Shown: positions 43,832 to 52,479 of the stretch, one piece after another | Layout: each line of letters starts with the position of its first letter | How positions within the stretch are numbered: the first letter of the stretch is position 1 | Assembly (NCBI GenBank): GCA_963666295.1 | Contig: OY762707.1 | Coordinates: 1,426,001-1,490,000 of the forward strand | DNA: 64,000 bases | Reading direction: 5' to 3' | Source of the DNA: QZKY01 sp963666295 | GTDB lineage: Bacteria; Pseudomonadota; Gammaproteobacteria; Burkholderiales; Burkholderiaceae_D | Translations under genes and position numbers: made by a program | The notes under the pieces: model-generated | Database searches by the model: none | What the model saw: the letters and a program-made list of their open reading frames with translations, nothing else | What the model was told of the DNA's origin: nothing

Positions 43832-44881
43832 TTACTTCGTTTGCCGATTTCTGAGTACGGCCGCACATTCTCTCACTAAAGCAGGGCCACGGTAAACCAG
43901 GCCAGTATAAAGCTGAACCAGATCGGCGCCAGCCTCTATTTTTGCCTTCGCATCTTCGCCGCACATGATGCCGCCTACCCCGATGATGGGAAACGTCTCG
44001 CCCAGTTCAGTCCTTAGCGCGCGAATCACACGGTTTGACATCTCTGTGACTGGTGTGCCGGACAGACCGCCCATCTCGCTGGCGTGTAGCATCCCTTTGA
44101 CGGCATCACGCGTAATGGTGGTGTTGGTCGCAATCACGCCATCCATTTCGTGGCGTAACAGCGCATCGGCTATTGCCTTGATCTGCTCGTTGTCGATATC
44201 CGGCGCGATCTTGATCGCAATCGGTACGTAACGCCCGTGCTCCTGAGCCAGTTGCAGTTGCGCGATTTTCAATTGCGCCAACAGGGATTCAAGTTCGGAA
44301 GCGCCTTGCAACTGGCGTAAATCCTTGGTGTTAGGGGAGGAAATGTTGACGGCTACGTAGTCAGCGAATTGATATACTTTTCGCAGGCAGATCAGATAAT
44401 CTTCGTTGGCTTGCTCAATCGGGGTATCGGCGTTTTTGCCAATATTCAGGCCGAGAATGCCTTTCTTGTTGCGGAAAAAACGCGATTTCTGGACATTTTC
44501 TACCAGCGCATCCACGCCCGCATTGTTGAATCCCATGCGGTTGATCAGTGCCTGGGCTTGCGGCAGGCGGAACATGCGTGGCCTGGGGTTGCCAGGTTGG
44601 GCGCGTGGCGTGACCGTGCCAACTTCAACAAAGCCGAAACCCATCGACGCGACACCATCAATATATGTGCCGTCCTTGTCCAGTCCGGCAGCCAGGCCGA
44701 CCGGATTGGGAAACGTGATGCCCATGACGGTGCGCGGATCTGGCGGCGTTTTTGAAAGCAAGGCCGTCAGGCCAGCAGAAGCCGACGCCCTGAGTGACTT
44801 CATCGTCAGGGTATGCGCATTTTCCGGATCCATCGAAAACAGGATCGGGCGGGCTAAGGCATAAAGCAGTTTTTCACACAT
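43832..44881 (-). CDS. pyrD: Dihydroorotate dehydrogenase (quinone), class 2
   Basis: 349 residues. The N-terminal membrane-associating helix (EKLLYALARPILFSMDPENAH) identifies the class 2, quinone-reducing enzyme of pyrimidine synthesis. FMN-barrel motifs include FPNPVGLAAGLDKDG, FGFVEVGTVTP, VNISSPNTKDLR and GVGGI. ATG at 44881; aat lies just upstream (gap 17 nt) on the same strand. Confidence 0.97.
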   Translation of the reverse strand: MCEKLLYALARPILFSMDPENAHTLTMKSLRASASAGLTALLSKTPPDPRTVMGITFPNPVGLAAGLDKDGTYIDGVASMGFGFVEVGTVTPRAQPGNPRPRMFRLPQAQALINRMGFNNAGVDALVENVQKSRFFRNKKGILGLNIGKNADTPIEQANEDYLICLRKVYQFADYVAVNISSPNTKDLRQLQGASELESLLAQLKIAQLQLAQEHGRYVPIAIKIAPDIDNEQIKAIADALLRHEMDGVIATNTTITRDAVKGMLHASEMGGLSGTPVTEMSNRVIRALRTELGETFPIIGVGGIMCGEDAKAKIEAGADLVQLYTGLVYRGPALVRECAAVLRNRQTK

Positions 44882-44898
44882 GACACGGGTTCAAAAAG

Positions 44899-45621
44899 TT
44901 AAAGTGGTGCAATCGGCTCCCATGATTTTATTGGGGACTGCGCAACCGCTTGTCGTAAGTGAACAAGAAAGGCTGACCTGGGAATCGCAACAGCGCCGAG
45001 CGAAGTCAGGTGTGCCGTTTCTTGCTGACAGTCCACCATCGTAACATGATTGGCCTTCAAAAATTGCACCAGCCAGGAGAGCGCGATTTTAGAGCCATCC
45101 GTGATGCGTGAAAACATGGATTCACCAAAAAACATTCTGCCGATACATAAGCCGTACAGACCGCCTGCAAGCGAGCCATCCAGCCAGACCTCCACCGAGT
45201 GCGCGTAGCCTTGCTTGTGTAGCGTGTAGTAGTGCTGGACGATTTCTTTCGTGATCCAGGTGCCTTCCTGCTGTTCTCGTGGTTCGGCGCAAGCATGCAT
45301 CACGTCCAGAAAAGCGGAGTCGAACCGGATGTCCCAGCGCTGGTCGGTTTGCATACTTGCTTGTACTGTTTTCAGCTTTTTTTTCAGGCTACGAGAAATT
45401 TTGAACTGGTCGGTATATAGCACCATGCGCGGGTCAGTGCTCCACCACAGCACCGGCTGTCCTTCCGTATACCAAGGGAAAATACCGTGCCGATAGGCAT
45501 TGAGCAATCGCTCCGGCGACATATGCGCACTGGCAGCAAGCAATCCTGGCGCACCATCTTTTTCCGTTAGCGCCTGGGAGGTGTCCGGGAATGGGTCATT
45601 GCCATGGAGCCAGTGAATCAT
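44899..45621 (-). CDS. aat: Leucyl/phenylalanyl-tRNA-protein transferase
   Basis: 240 residues from ATG at 45621 (MIHWLHGNDPFPDTSQAL). The enzyme adds Leu or Phe to N-terminal Lys/Arg, marking proteins for ClpAP. The family core is clear: AYRHGIFPWYTEGQPVLWWS, EGTWITKEIV, HSVEVWLDGSLAGGLYG and GRMFFGESMFS. No partner arginyl-transferase gene (ate) is adjacent, although it is a common neighbour elsewhere. It is followed by pyrD. Confidence 0.96.
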   Translation of the reverse strand: MIHWLHGNDPFPDTSQALTEKDGAPGLLAASAHMSPERLLNAYRHGIFPWYTEGQPVLWWSTDPRMVLYTDQFKISRSLKKKLKTVQASMQTDQRWDIRFDSAFLDVMHACAEPREQQEGTWITKEIVQHYYTLHKQGYAHSVEVWLDGSLAGGLYGLCIGRMFFGESMFSRITDGSKIALSWLVQFLKANHVTMVDCQQETAHLTSLGAVAIPRSAFLVHLRQAVAQSPIKSWEPIAPL

Positions 45622-45623
45622 TC

Positions 45624-45643
45624 TGGTGCTCCGTTTCGCACCA
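45624..45643. promoter_or_regulatory. Inverted repeat upstream of amtB, possible activator site
   Basis: TGGTGC and GCACCA are separated by 8 nt, centred about 130 nt upstream of the predicted amtB start point. Position fits an enhancer such as NtrC, but the half-sites face opposite to the usual NtrC dyad, so the assignment is weak. Confidence 0.25.
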
Positions 45644-45737
45644 TCAGGGCGCATGGGTGGGTGAGTTGGTTTGTCGTAAAAGCCATAATTTTTTAAGAAT
45701 CAACAGCTTGCGGCGCAAGTTCCTTTTTGCCTCAAAG

Positions 45738-45753
45738 TGGAACGTTTTTTGCT
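45738..45753 (+). promoter_or_regulatory. Sigma-54 type promoter of amtB
   Basis: TGGAAC-N5-TTGCT gives the GG-N10-GC core (GG at 45739-45740, GC at 45751-45752), close to the RpoN consensus. It lies about 50 nt before the amtB ATG. Nitrogen control of ammonium transporters by RpoN and NtrC is well established. Confidence 0.7.
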
Positions 45754-45802
45754 TCAAAAAGAACCATAAAACGATAATGCACTTAAATAGGGGATTTTTA
45801 AA

Positions 45803-47005
45803 ATGGTCGTGTTTAAAAATAGTGCCGATGCTTTGTTCATCCTGCTTGGCGCAATCATGATTTTAGCAATGCATGCAGGCTTTGCCTTTCTTGAATTGGG
45901 TACGGTGCGCAAGAAAAATCAGGTTAATGCCTTGGTCAAAATTCTGGTCGATTTCGCAATCTCTACGATAGCGTATTTTTTCGTTGGTTACAGCGTGGCC
46001 TATGGGGTTGATTTTTTCTCGGGCGCGGAAGTGCTGGCAAATAAAAATGGCTATGAGCTGGTCAAGTTTTTCTTTTTGCTGACGTTTGCGGCCGCTATTC
46101 CGGCCATTATTTCTGGTGGTATCGCAGAGCGTGCCAAGTTCTATCCTCAACTGATTGCCACTGCCTTGCTGGTCGGGCTTGTCTATCCTTTCTTTGAGGG
46201 GATCGCGTGGAATCAGGCGTTCGGTGTTCAAGCGTGGATCAATGCTACTTTTGGTGCCGAGTTTCATGACTTTGCTGGTTCCATCGTCGTGCATGCTGTG
46301 GGCGGTTGGGTGGCGTTACCGGCTGTTATTTTATTGGGAGCGCGCCGAGGTCGTTACAAGAGTAATGGTGCGGTCGCGTCGCATCCACCATCAAGTATTC
46401 CGTTTCTGGCACTGGGTGCCTGGATTCTGGCAGTCGGCTGGTTTGGTTTTAATGTGATGAGTGCGCAAACGCTGGAAAACATGAATGGTCTGGTGGCGCT
46501 GAATTCCTTGATGGCGATGGCGGGTGGCACGATTGTGGCGCTGATTCTGGGAAAAAATGATCCTGGCTTCGTTTATAACGGCCCCTTGGCTGGCCTGGTC
46601 GCCGTTTGTGCCGGGTCCGATTTGATGCATCCGCTAGGTGCGTTAGCTGTTGGTGGTATTGCGGGCGCCATTTTTGTCTGGATGTTCACGCTAACGCAAA
46701 ACAAGTGGAAGATTGATGATGTGCTTGGCGTATGGCCGCTGCATGGCTTGTGCGGCCTCTGGGGCGGTATTGCAGCGGGTATTTTCGGCATGAAGCAGTT
46801 GGGTGGTTTGGGAGGCGTTTCCTTTATGGCGCAACTGGTTGGTAGCACGATGGGTGTGGTGATCGCTTTGGTAGGCGGTTTCGTGATTTACGGCATTCTG
46901 AAAAAAACCATGGGCTTGCGCCTTGATCACGAGCAGGAATTCATGGGTGCTGACCTGGCGATCCACCAGATTTCGTCAACGTCCGAGGCAGATACCAGTT
47001 GGTAA
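45803..47005 (+). CDS. amtB: Ammonium transporter (Amt family)
   Basis: 400 residues with about eleven hydrophobic helices. The twin pore histidines are present: H164 in HDFAGSIVVHAVGG and H314 in GVWPLHGLCGLWGG. The first helices read ADALFILLGAIMILAMHAGFAFLE. No signal-peptide-like extra helix is seen. Usually glnK, encoding a PII protein, is next to amtB; it is absent here. A sigma-54 promoter lies upstream and a strong terminator downstream, so it is probably a single-gene unit. Confidence 0.96.
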   Translation: MVVFKNSADALFILLGAIMILAMHAGFAFLELGTVRKKNQVNALVKILVDFAISTIAYFFVGYSVAYGVDFFSGAEVLANKNGYELVKFFFLLTFAAAIPAIISGGIAERAKFYPQLIATALLVGLVYPFFEGIAWNQAFGVQAWINATFGAEFHDFAGSIVVHAVGGWVALPAVILLGARRGRYKSNGAVASHPPSSIPFLALGAWILAVGWFGFNVMSAQTLENMNGLVALNSLMAMAGGTIVALILGKNDPGFVYNGPLAGLVAVCAGSDLMHPLGALAVGGIAGAIFVWMFTLTQNKWKIDDVLGVWPLHGLCGLWGGIAAGIFGMKQLGGLGGVSFMAQLVGSTMGVVIALVGGFVIYGILKKTMGLRLDHEQEFMGADLAIHQISSTSEADTSW

Positions 47006-47060
47006 GCTGAAATGGCACCCTGGCCTTGGGGGTGCCCAGCGCCATTTTTATCGCTTTATC

Positions 47061-47099
47061 AGCCCTTGGCAGCCTGTAGGCTGCCAAGGGCTTATTTTG
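47061..47099 (+). terminator. Very strong terminator after amtB
   Basis: A perfect 14-bp stem, AGCCCTTGGCAGCC (47061-47074) and GGCTGCCAAGGGCT (47079-47092), closes a TGTA loop and is followed by TATTTTG. Confidence 0.9.
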
Positions 47100-47219
47100 T
47101 CTCACAAACGCGACGGTTTGGCCGCATTTTGTTTCTTTATTTCTGGGTGGTCTGCTAAAGTTTGTGGAGAACTGCGAGCGATAAATTTAAATTTTTGCCA
47201 TTTCAGAAGGAGCCCATCA

Positions 47220-47561
47220 GTGACAAAGCAAATTGGAGCAGCCCTCTTTGAAGACGGAACGAAACTGTATCTGATTTATGACACGGTAAGCGATTTGGCG
47301 ATGCCTCCCTTGTTTTTCACAGAGTATGCTGCAAAAAGCTGGCTGGCTGCCGGCATGCCGGAAAAAGACGTTACAAGTGGGGTCGGTGTGCAGGATATGC
47401 CGGTCACCATCGTGCCGGATGTCAACGATATTGGAGAGAATGCCAACCCGACAGGTAGCTTTGCCAGCACGGCATCCAGAAAAGACATGCGCCTCACCGG
47501 TCCGCGTTCCTTTATGGAAATGGTGTACGTAAACGGCGCAACAGCGAGCCGCGTGTTCTGA
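47220..47561 (+). CDS. Hypothetical protein, 113 residues
   Basis: Starts at GTG 47220 with AAGGAG 8 nt upstream; the longer open frame from 46923 overlaps amtB and is not used. The product begins TKQIGAALFEDGTKLYLIYDTVSD, then GMPEKDVTSGVGVQDMPVTIVPDVNDIGE, and ends SFMEMVYVNGATASRVF. No signal peptide, membrane segment or known motif is seen. I do not recognise the family. It stands alone between the amtB terminator and convergent genes. Confidence 0.65.
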   Translation: MTKQIGAALFEDGTKLYLIYDTVSDLAMPPLFFTEYAAKSWLAAGMPEKDVTSGVGVQDMPVTIVPDVNDIGENANPTGSFASTASRKDMRLTGPRSFMEMVYVNGATASRVF

Positions 47562-47628
47562 CCGTTCTAGCGTAATCGCAGATCATGACACGCCGGGTTG
47601 CGAAATGGCGGGGCTCAGCAACAGCGGG

Positions 47629-48315
47629 TCAGCGTGTTGTGTTCAAATTATGGAAAATCTGCGGCCAAAATAGCTGGAAAACATACCGCGCCCTGTCGTC
47701 GCCAGACAGGCGGTGAATTTCACCCATGATTTCATGCTGCAACTCGGACAGCGTGTCTAAATCTCCGTTTTCTGTGGCTTCTTTCAACTTTTCCCCGGTT
47801 GAGCCGGGTTCAATTTGAATATTCTTCTTGGCCATGAGTGAGTTCACAAACGAAGTCATGAGTATGCCAAACTCGTCAGGGGATTGCGCATCTTCATTAC
47901 CGGGGAGCGGTTTCTCCGCTAGCGTATTTGAGAAGAGATCGCACAATTCAAAAGAGTCATTAATGTTCTGAACCGCCTGTTTTCCGTGCTTTGGATCCAT
48001 GTCCTTGAGAGCAGCAGGCGCACTTTGACGCCACGCTTCCGCATTCAATACCTCCATGAATTCGTTATATTCCCCTTGCAGATCTGCCGCAACGGCTTCA
48101 GCGGCTTCTTCGGGTGACAGGCCATGTTTGCGCATAAAGTCGAGCCTTGCCTGATAGGTCGCGCGATCGTACTTCTCGTCAAGCATGGATGCGTTAATCA
48201 TACGTCGCCGCAGTGCCTGGTCAACCTGATTGTAATAAGCCCCCCGCTTTCTCAGCCAGTGGAGCAACAAATAAGCAAGCACGCAAACAATTATTGTAAG
48301 GATGACGGAAGTCAA
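47629..48315 (-). CDS. Hypothetical membrane-anchored protein, 228 residues
   Basis: Starts at TTG 48315 with GGAG 6 nt upstream. One N-terminal membrane helix (SVILTIIVCVLAYLLLHWL) is followed by a basic patch and an otherwise soluble, helical and acidic body rich in Glu, Asp and Ala. It contains repeated helical stretches (RATYQARLDFMRKHGLSPEEAAEAV, EHEIMGEIHRL type). No catalytic motif is visible and I do not recognise the family. The body is probably cytoplasmic, since basic residues follow the helix. Confidence 0.65.
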   Translation of the reverse strand: MTSVILTIIVCVLAYLLLHWLRKRGAYYNQVDQALRRRMINASMLDEKYDRATYQARLDFMRKHGLSPEEAAEAVAADLQGEYNEFMEVLNAEAWRQSAPAALKDMDPKHGKQAVQNINDSFELCDLFSNTLAEKPLPGNEDAQSPDEFGILMTSFVNSLMAKKNIQIEPGSTGEKLKEATENGDLDTLSELQHEIMGEIHRLSGDDRARYVFQLFWPQIFHNLNTTR

Positions 48316-48367
48316 TGAGGTCTCCAGTGATTATTTAAACAGCGTAGCCACCGTGATTAATGTGCTG

Positions 48368-48703
48368 CTATTGGTTGAGTTTACTTCGAATTCGTACAGT
48401 GCTCCATCCCGGCCAATTCCAATAACTATTTCTACGGCCACTGTTCCGCCAGGCGTTAATTTCTTTCGCTTCAAGGTCGGTCAGCATTATTTCCTGCGCT
48501 ACGTCAGATTCTTGAAATGAATAGCGGATAGCTTGCTTGCCCTCTACTTCCATGAAAATAATTGACTGCCCGCCGTCGGGGTCATGGCAAACCAATTCGA
48601 AACCATCTTTATTGGCGATGCTTTCACAAGCAAAAGGAATTTCTTTCGTGGGTTTCAATATGCTCTCGTTTGAAAAAGGCGTTCCGGTTCGGGGTGATTT
48701 CAC
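48368..48703 (-). CDS. Hypothetical protein, 111 residues, coupled to plsY
   Basis: GTG at 48703, 2 nt after the plsY stop, so translation is probably coupled. The product is soluble: CESIANKDGFELVCHDPDGGQSIIFMEVEGKQAIRYSF, then VAQEIMLTDLEAKEINAW. No signal peptide or known motif is seen. The C-terminal tail (SYWNWPGWSTVRIRSKLNQ) is aromatic and basic. Unrecognised. Confidence 0.55.
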   Translation of the reverse strand: MKSPRTGTPFSNESILKPTKEIPFACESIANKDGFELVCHDPDGGQSIIFMEVEGKQAIRYSFQESDVAQEIMLTDLEAKEINAWRNSGRRNSYWNWPGWSTVRIRSKLNQ

Positions 48704-48705
48704 AA

Positions 48706-49314
48706 TTACTTCTTCTTGCTGCCAATCTTGCTTTCCTTGCCTTTCAGTAAATTGTTGATATTTGAGCTGTGGCGCATGATCAGGAGCCCGCTCATGACGG
48801 CGATGGCGACCATGTTGGGGTCAAAGCCGTAAAGCAGGCCGTAATACAACGGTGCAGCGGTGGCAGCAGCCAGTGCAGACAGCGAGGAATAACGGAAAAT
48901 AAATGCGACGACCAGCCACGTTCCCAGCGCCATCAGCCCAAGGATGGGGCTAAATCCGATCAATATGCCGAGTGCCGTGGCTACGCCTTTGCCACCGACG
49001 AATTTGGTGTAAAGCGGCCACAAATGACCGATGAAGACAGCCAGTGCCACCAGTGCCAAGCCGATTGCGGCCATGCCGAATTGTGCGCCATAGGTTTTTG
49101 CTAGCCATACGGCGAGCCAGCCCTTGGCCGCGTCTCCAATAAGTGTCAGCACTGCGGCTGACTTGTTGCCGGTGCGCAGTACGTTGGTTGCGCCCGGATT
49201 TTTGGAGCCAAAGGTACGCGGGTCATCCAGTCTGTACAGTTTGCTGACGACGACGGCGAAAGAGATTGAGCCGATCAAATAGGCGGCGAGTGCGAATAAA
49301 GCGGTGTACATCAT
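48706..49314 (-). CDS. plsY: Acyl-phosphate glycerol-3-phosphate acyltransferase PlsY
   Basis: 202 residues with about five membrane helices. PlsY transfers an acyl group from acyl-phosphate to glycerol-3-phosphate in the first step of phospholipid synthesis. Family motifs are YLIGSISFAVVVSKL, GSKNPGATNVLRTGNK, HLWPLYTKFVGGKGVATALG and the C-terminal IMRHSSNINNLLKGKE. ATG at 49314. Confidence 0.96.
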   Translation of the reverse strand: MMYTALFALAAYLIGSISFAVVVSKLYRLDDPRTFGSKNPGATNVLRTGNKSAAVLTLIGDAAKGWLAVWLAKTYGAQFGMAAIGLALVALAVFIGHLWPLYTKFVGGKGVATALGILIGFSPILGLMALGTWLVVAFIFRYSSLSALAAATAAPLYYGLLYGFDPNMVAIAVMSGLLIMRHSSNINNLLKGKESKIGSKKK

Positions 49315-49384
49315 GTTCGTTTGAGTAATTTCTAATGGTGCTGTTGGCTGCGTGTTAATCTTATTCTGTCATTCGGGAGAGATT

Positions 49385-50365
49385 ATGCAACAGGAAATCC
49401 GCTTTGCCACCTTCAATGTGCGTAATTTGGCGCCGTCAGGCATGAAGTTGTATGAAGGTATGGCACCTTATACCGATGCTGAATACGAAGACAAGATTAA
49501 CTGGACGGCGCAGCAGCTTGACCGACTGGATGCTGATGTTATCGGGTTCCAGGAGATTTTTTCGCAAGCGGCCCTGAAAGAGGTGCTGGCGCGAACGCGC
49601 CGCTACCGTGAGGCATTTCACCTTGGCTTCGACCCTGATCCCGATGCAGATAAATTTACACCGAGCGTAGCACTGGTGTCGCGTTTACCGATTGTGGGCG
49701 AGGCGAGCGCGATCTGGGGTTTGCCCGAAGAATTGCAGGGTATGTGGCTGCAAGGCGGCAAGCCTCTGGCGCGTTTTACGCGCCCAGTGCTGCATGCAGT
49801 GGTACAGCTTAACGGTGAAGTGGCTGCGAATGTATTTGTGTTGCATCTGAAGTCGAAGCGTCCTGATTTTGTAAGCGATGAGCAAGAAAATAACTATCGC
49901 CATTTTGGTATGGCTTCATTGCGCTCACTCGTGCGGCGCGGTGCGGAAGCACTGGGCATACGTTTGGTGATTGCCGATGTGATGCAAGCGAGCGGTTTGC
50001 CGACGGTGGTGATGGGGGATTTTAACGACGTCGCGACTGCAACGACGACGCAATTGGTGATGGGGCCAGGGCAGCGTGAGTTGAAAGAAGGCGGGTGGCG
50101 TTTGCACGATGCGAACCGCATCCAGCGCAAGGTGATGCGTGGACATGATGTGCACTTCACCGATATCTATGATGGCTACCATGAAACCATTGACCACATC
50201 TTGCTCTCGGATGCGTTTGATGCCGAGTCCCCCAATGCTTTGGGCGCGGTTGAAGAGGTGTTGTATTTCAACGATCATGTAGCGCAGGCACTGCCGTTTG
50301 CATCGGATCACGGACAAGTTGTTGCGCGGATTCGTTTGTTTGAAAAAGATGTTGCGGGGAAGTAG
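49385..50365 (+). CDS. Endonuclease/exonuclease/phosphatase-fold protein
   Basis: 326 residues from ATG at 49385 with GGGAGAG just upstream. The EEP fold is recognised by FATFNVRNLAP, LDADVIGFQEIF (metal-binding Glu), VVMGDFNDVAT (Asp and Asn of the active site) and the final SDHGQVVARI. No signal peptide is seen. Substrate (DNA, lipid phosphate or inositol-type) is not readable. It lies divergent from plsY. Confidence 0.88.
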   Translation: MQQEIRFATFNVRNLAPSGMKLYEGMAPYTDAEYEDKINWTAQQLDRLDADVIGFQEIFSQAALKEVLARTRRYREAFHLGFDPDPDADKFTPSVALVSRLPIVGEASAIWGLPEELQGMWLQGGKPLARFTRPVLHAVVQLNGEVAANVFVLHLKSKRPDFVSDEQENNYRHFGMASLRSLVRRGAEALGIRLVIADVMQASGLPTVVMGDFNDVATATTTQLVMGPGQRELKEGGWRLHDANRIQRKVMRGHDVHFTDIYDGYHETIDHILLSDAFDAESPNALGAVEEVLYFNDHVAQALPFASDHGQVVARIRLFEKDVAGK

Positions 50366-50493
50366 CCAGAATTTGAGTTGCGCATGCCCGGCAAATCGTA
50401 ACAAGCGCTACCATTTGTAACGGCGCTTGAATGCAAAAAGGTAATCCTTCAAAGTAACGACATGAACAACACTTCCTGAACAGGAGAATCGAC

Positions 50494-50868
50494 ATGAGAA
50501 AGCAATTGATTGCAGGTGTAATTGGTACGGTAATGACGCTTTCAGCGGGTATCGCCATGGCAGAGCATCATGCGCCACCGCCAAGGCCGATAATGAAACA
50601 GCAGTATGAGAAACAGCGTCAGATAGAACAGCGGATTGATCGTCAGGAGCATCAGATTCGCCGTAGCATGCGAGAAGGTCGGCTGCTTCGCAGAGAAGCC
50701 GCATTCCTCAAGGATAATCTCGGCGGCATCAAACGAGCATACCGCGGTGCTAATCGCGACCGCCGCATTGATCGCGCAGAGTGGCGGAAATTGGATTTCC
50801 TGTTGGAACGCAATGGTCGCCTTATTCGCTGCCTGAAAGACGGTCCGCCAGTGGGTCACTACAGATAA
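50494..50868 (+). CDS. Small exported basic, charged protein
   Basis: 124 residues with AGGAG 8 nt upstream. A signal peptide (KKxx-type: RKQLIAGVIGTVMTLSAGIAMA) is followed by a His/Pro segment and a long Arg/Gln/Glu-rich helical stretch (EKQRQIEQRIDRQEHQIRRS). The second half shows GANRDRRIDRAEWRKLDFLLERN, loosely like an EF-hand-type helical pair, but with too few acidic ligands to claim calcium binding. Probably periplasmic. Unrecognised. Confidence 0.7.
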   Translation: MRKQLIAGVIGTVMTLSAGIAMAEHHAPPPRPIMKQQYEKQRQIEQRIDRQEHQIRRSMREGRLLRREAAFLKDNLGGIKRAYRGANRDRRIDRAEWRKLDFLLERNGRLIRCLKDGPPVGHYR

Positions 50869-50886
50869 ACGTTGTGCGATGGGCAT

Positions 50887-50923
50887 AAAGCCGAATTACC
50901 ATTTGCGGTGGTTCGGCTTTTTT
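50887..50923. terminator. Terminator between the exported-protein gene and xerD
   Basis: AAAGCCGAA (50887-50895) pairs with TTCGGCTTT (50912-50920), with an ACC/GGT inner pair and a following T-run; it can serve both convergent genes. Confidence 0.8.
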
Positions 50924-51860
50924 ATGTTTTGCCGCGCGGGTGGTGCGCCTGGTGCAATTGCTTCAGGCGTTCGCGTGCGACGTGAGTATAGATTTGCGTG
51001 GTGGAGATGTCCGCATGGCCAAGAAGGAGTTGTACAACGCGGAGATCGGCGCCATGGTTGAGCAGGTGAGTGGCAAAGGCATGGCGTAGCGTGTGCGGAG
51101 AAAGCGGGGCATGAATGTCGGCCTTGAGCGCATACTTCTTGACCAGCGCCCAGAACATCTGGCGCGTCATCGGGCCGCCGCGGGCGGTGACGAACAGGGC
51201 GTCGCTAACCTTTCCTTTCAGGATCGTTTGCCGCGTTTGCTTGAGGTAATCCTCCAGCCAGATGCGCGCTTCCTGACCGAACGGGATTAACCGCGCCTTG
51301 CCGCCTTTGCCGACAATGCGCAACACGCCTTCGTTCATCCCGACTTCAAAGGGTTTGATCAGTACCAGCTCGGAGACGCGCAAGCCACTGGCATACATCA
51401 GTTCCAGCATGGTGCGGTCACGATGGCCGAGTGGGGTGTTGATGTCGGGCGCAGACAGCAGTGCTTCAACCTGCCCTTCGGAAAGCGTTTTTGGAAGGCG
51501 GGCGGGTTGCTTGGCAGATTTTATTTTCAGGCAGGGGTTGGTGCTGATCCTGTTATCCCGCAGCGCCAGTTGATAAAAGCGTTTCAGTACCGACAGGCGG
51601 CGATTGGCCGAGCTGGCTTTCGTGGCTGCATGTCTGGCAGCGAAATAGGTATTCAGGTCGGTCGCTTCCACCTGAAACAGGGTTTTGTCGGACGTTTTTT
51701 CCAGCCAATGGGCCAATAGCCGCAGGTCGCGACGATACGCATCCAGCGTGTTTTGTGCCAGCCCGCTTTCCAGCCACAAGTTGTCGCAAAAATCGTCAAT
51801 CAGTTCCTGATTGGCGGCAGTAATTTCGGCAGCTTTTTCAGTCAAGGTAAATGCCCTCAT
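50922..51860 (-). CDS. xerD: Site-specific tyrosine recombinase XerD
   Basis: 312 residues. With XerC it resolves chromosome dimers at dif. The catalytic set is complete: R161 (SGLRVSEL), K185 (GKGGKARLIP), H256 and R259 (PHTLRHAFATHLL), H282 (LGHADISTTQ) and Y291. Length and the C-terminal helix fit XerD. The ATG at 51860 overlaps the ogt gene by 23 nt; a TTG at 51845 is an alternative start. It is a housekeeping recombinase and not linked to the island integrase. Confidence 0.95.
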   Translation of the reverse strand: MRAFTLTEKAAEITAANQELIDDFCDNLWLESGLAQNTLDAYRRDLRLLAHWLEKTSDKTLFQVEATDLNTYFAARHAATKASSANRRLSVLKRFYQLALRDNRISTNPCLKIKSAKQPARLPKTLSEGQVEALLSAPDINTPLGHRDRTMLELMYASGLRVSELVLIKPFEVGMNEGVLRIVGKGGKARLIPFGQEARIWLEDYLKQTRQTILKGKVSDALFVTARGGPMTRQMFWALVKKYALKADIHAPLSPHTLRHAFATHLLNHGADLRVVQLLLGHADISTTQIYTHVARERLKQLHQAHHPRGKT

Positions 51861-52329
51861 GTGCCAACAGCCAGCGTTTTACGTCCAGCATGAAATGCCC
51901 CGCCTCACTTTGCCCGGCAAAACCGCCCAGCGCACCGCCGGAGCGAATGACCCGATGGCAGGGCGTAATGAGTGGACAGGGATTCGCGCCGCAAGCTTGA
52001 CCAACGGCGCGCGGGGCAGAGCGCAGCTGATGCGCAAGGTCGCCATAGTTTTTTGTTTGCCCAAACGGGATGGCCTGAATTTCGTGCCAGACGCGTTGCT
52101 GAAAGCGGGTTCCGCCCTGAACGACGGGCAGATCAAACTGAAAGTCGGGATGCTTGAAGTATTGCCAAATTTGTTCAGAGGCCTGTTTGGCCAGCACGCC
52201 TTGTGGTAATTGCTTCGGATGGTCGGGTGGCAGGAATACGATAGCGGAAATCGCGTCAACGGCGGTCAGGATGCCAATCGCGCCAAAAGGGGCGCTAATG
52301 ACAGCAGCATAATCATGTACATTTCGCAT
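51838..52329 (-). CDS. ogt: Methylated-DNA--protein-cysteine methyltransferase
   Basis: 163 residues from ATG at 52329 (MRNVHDYAAVISAPFG); the frame stays open to 52488, but the extra part overlaps tsaE's start. The protein repairs O6-alkylguanine by taking the alkyl group on the cysteine of PCHRVI. The IPFGQTKNYGDLAHQL wing and GGFAGQ segments are present. There is no Ada regulatory domain. Translation overlaps the downstream xerD. Confidence 0.94.
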   Translation of the reverse strand: MRNVHDYAAVISAPFGAIGILTAVDAISAIVFLPPDHPKQLPQGVLAKQASEQIWQYFKHPDFQFDLPVVQGGTRFQQRVWHEIQAIPFGQTKNYGDLAHQLRSAPRAVGQACGANPCPLITPCHRVIRSGGALGGFAGQSEAGHFMLDVKRWLLAHEGIYLD

Positions 52330-52479
52330 GGTATTTACATTATTGGGCAAGTCTCTCACGCTTTGGTTCACGCTCAACGCTTTGATGGATTCGACCTGTA
52401 TGTGAAATAATCGACTGGGCGGCGTACGGCCGAAGGATATGCTGCATAATTCAGTCAGGCTACTTTCCCATTTTATCCG

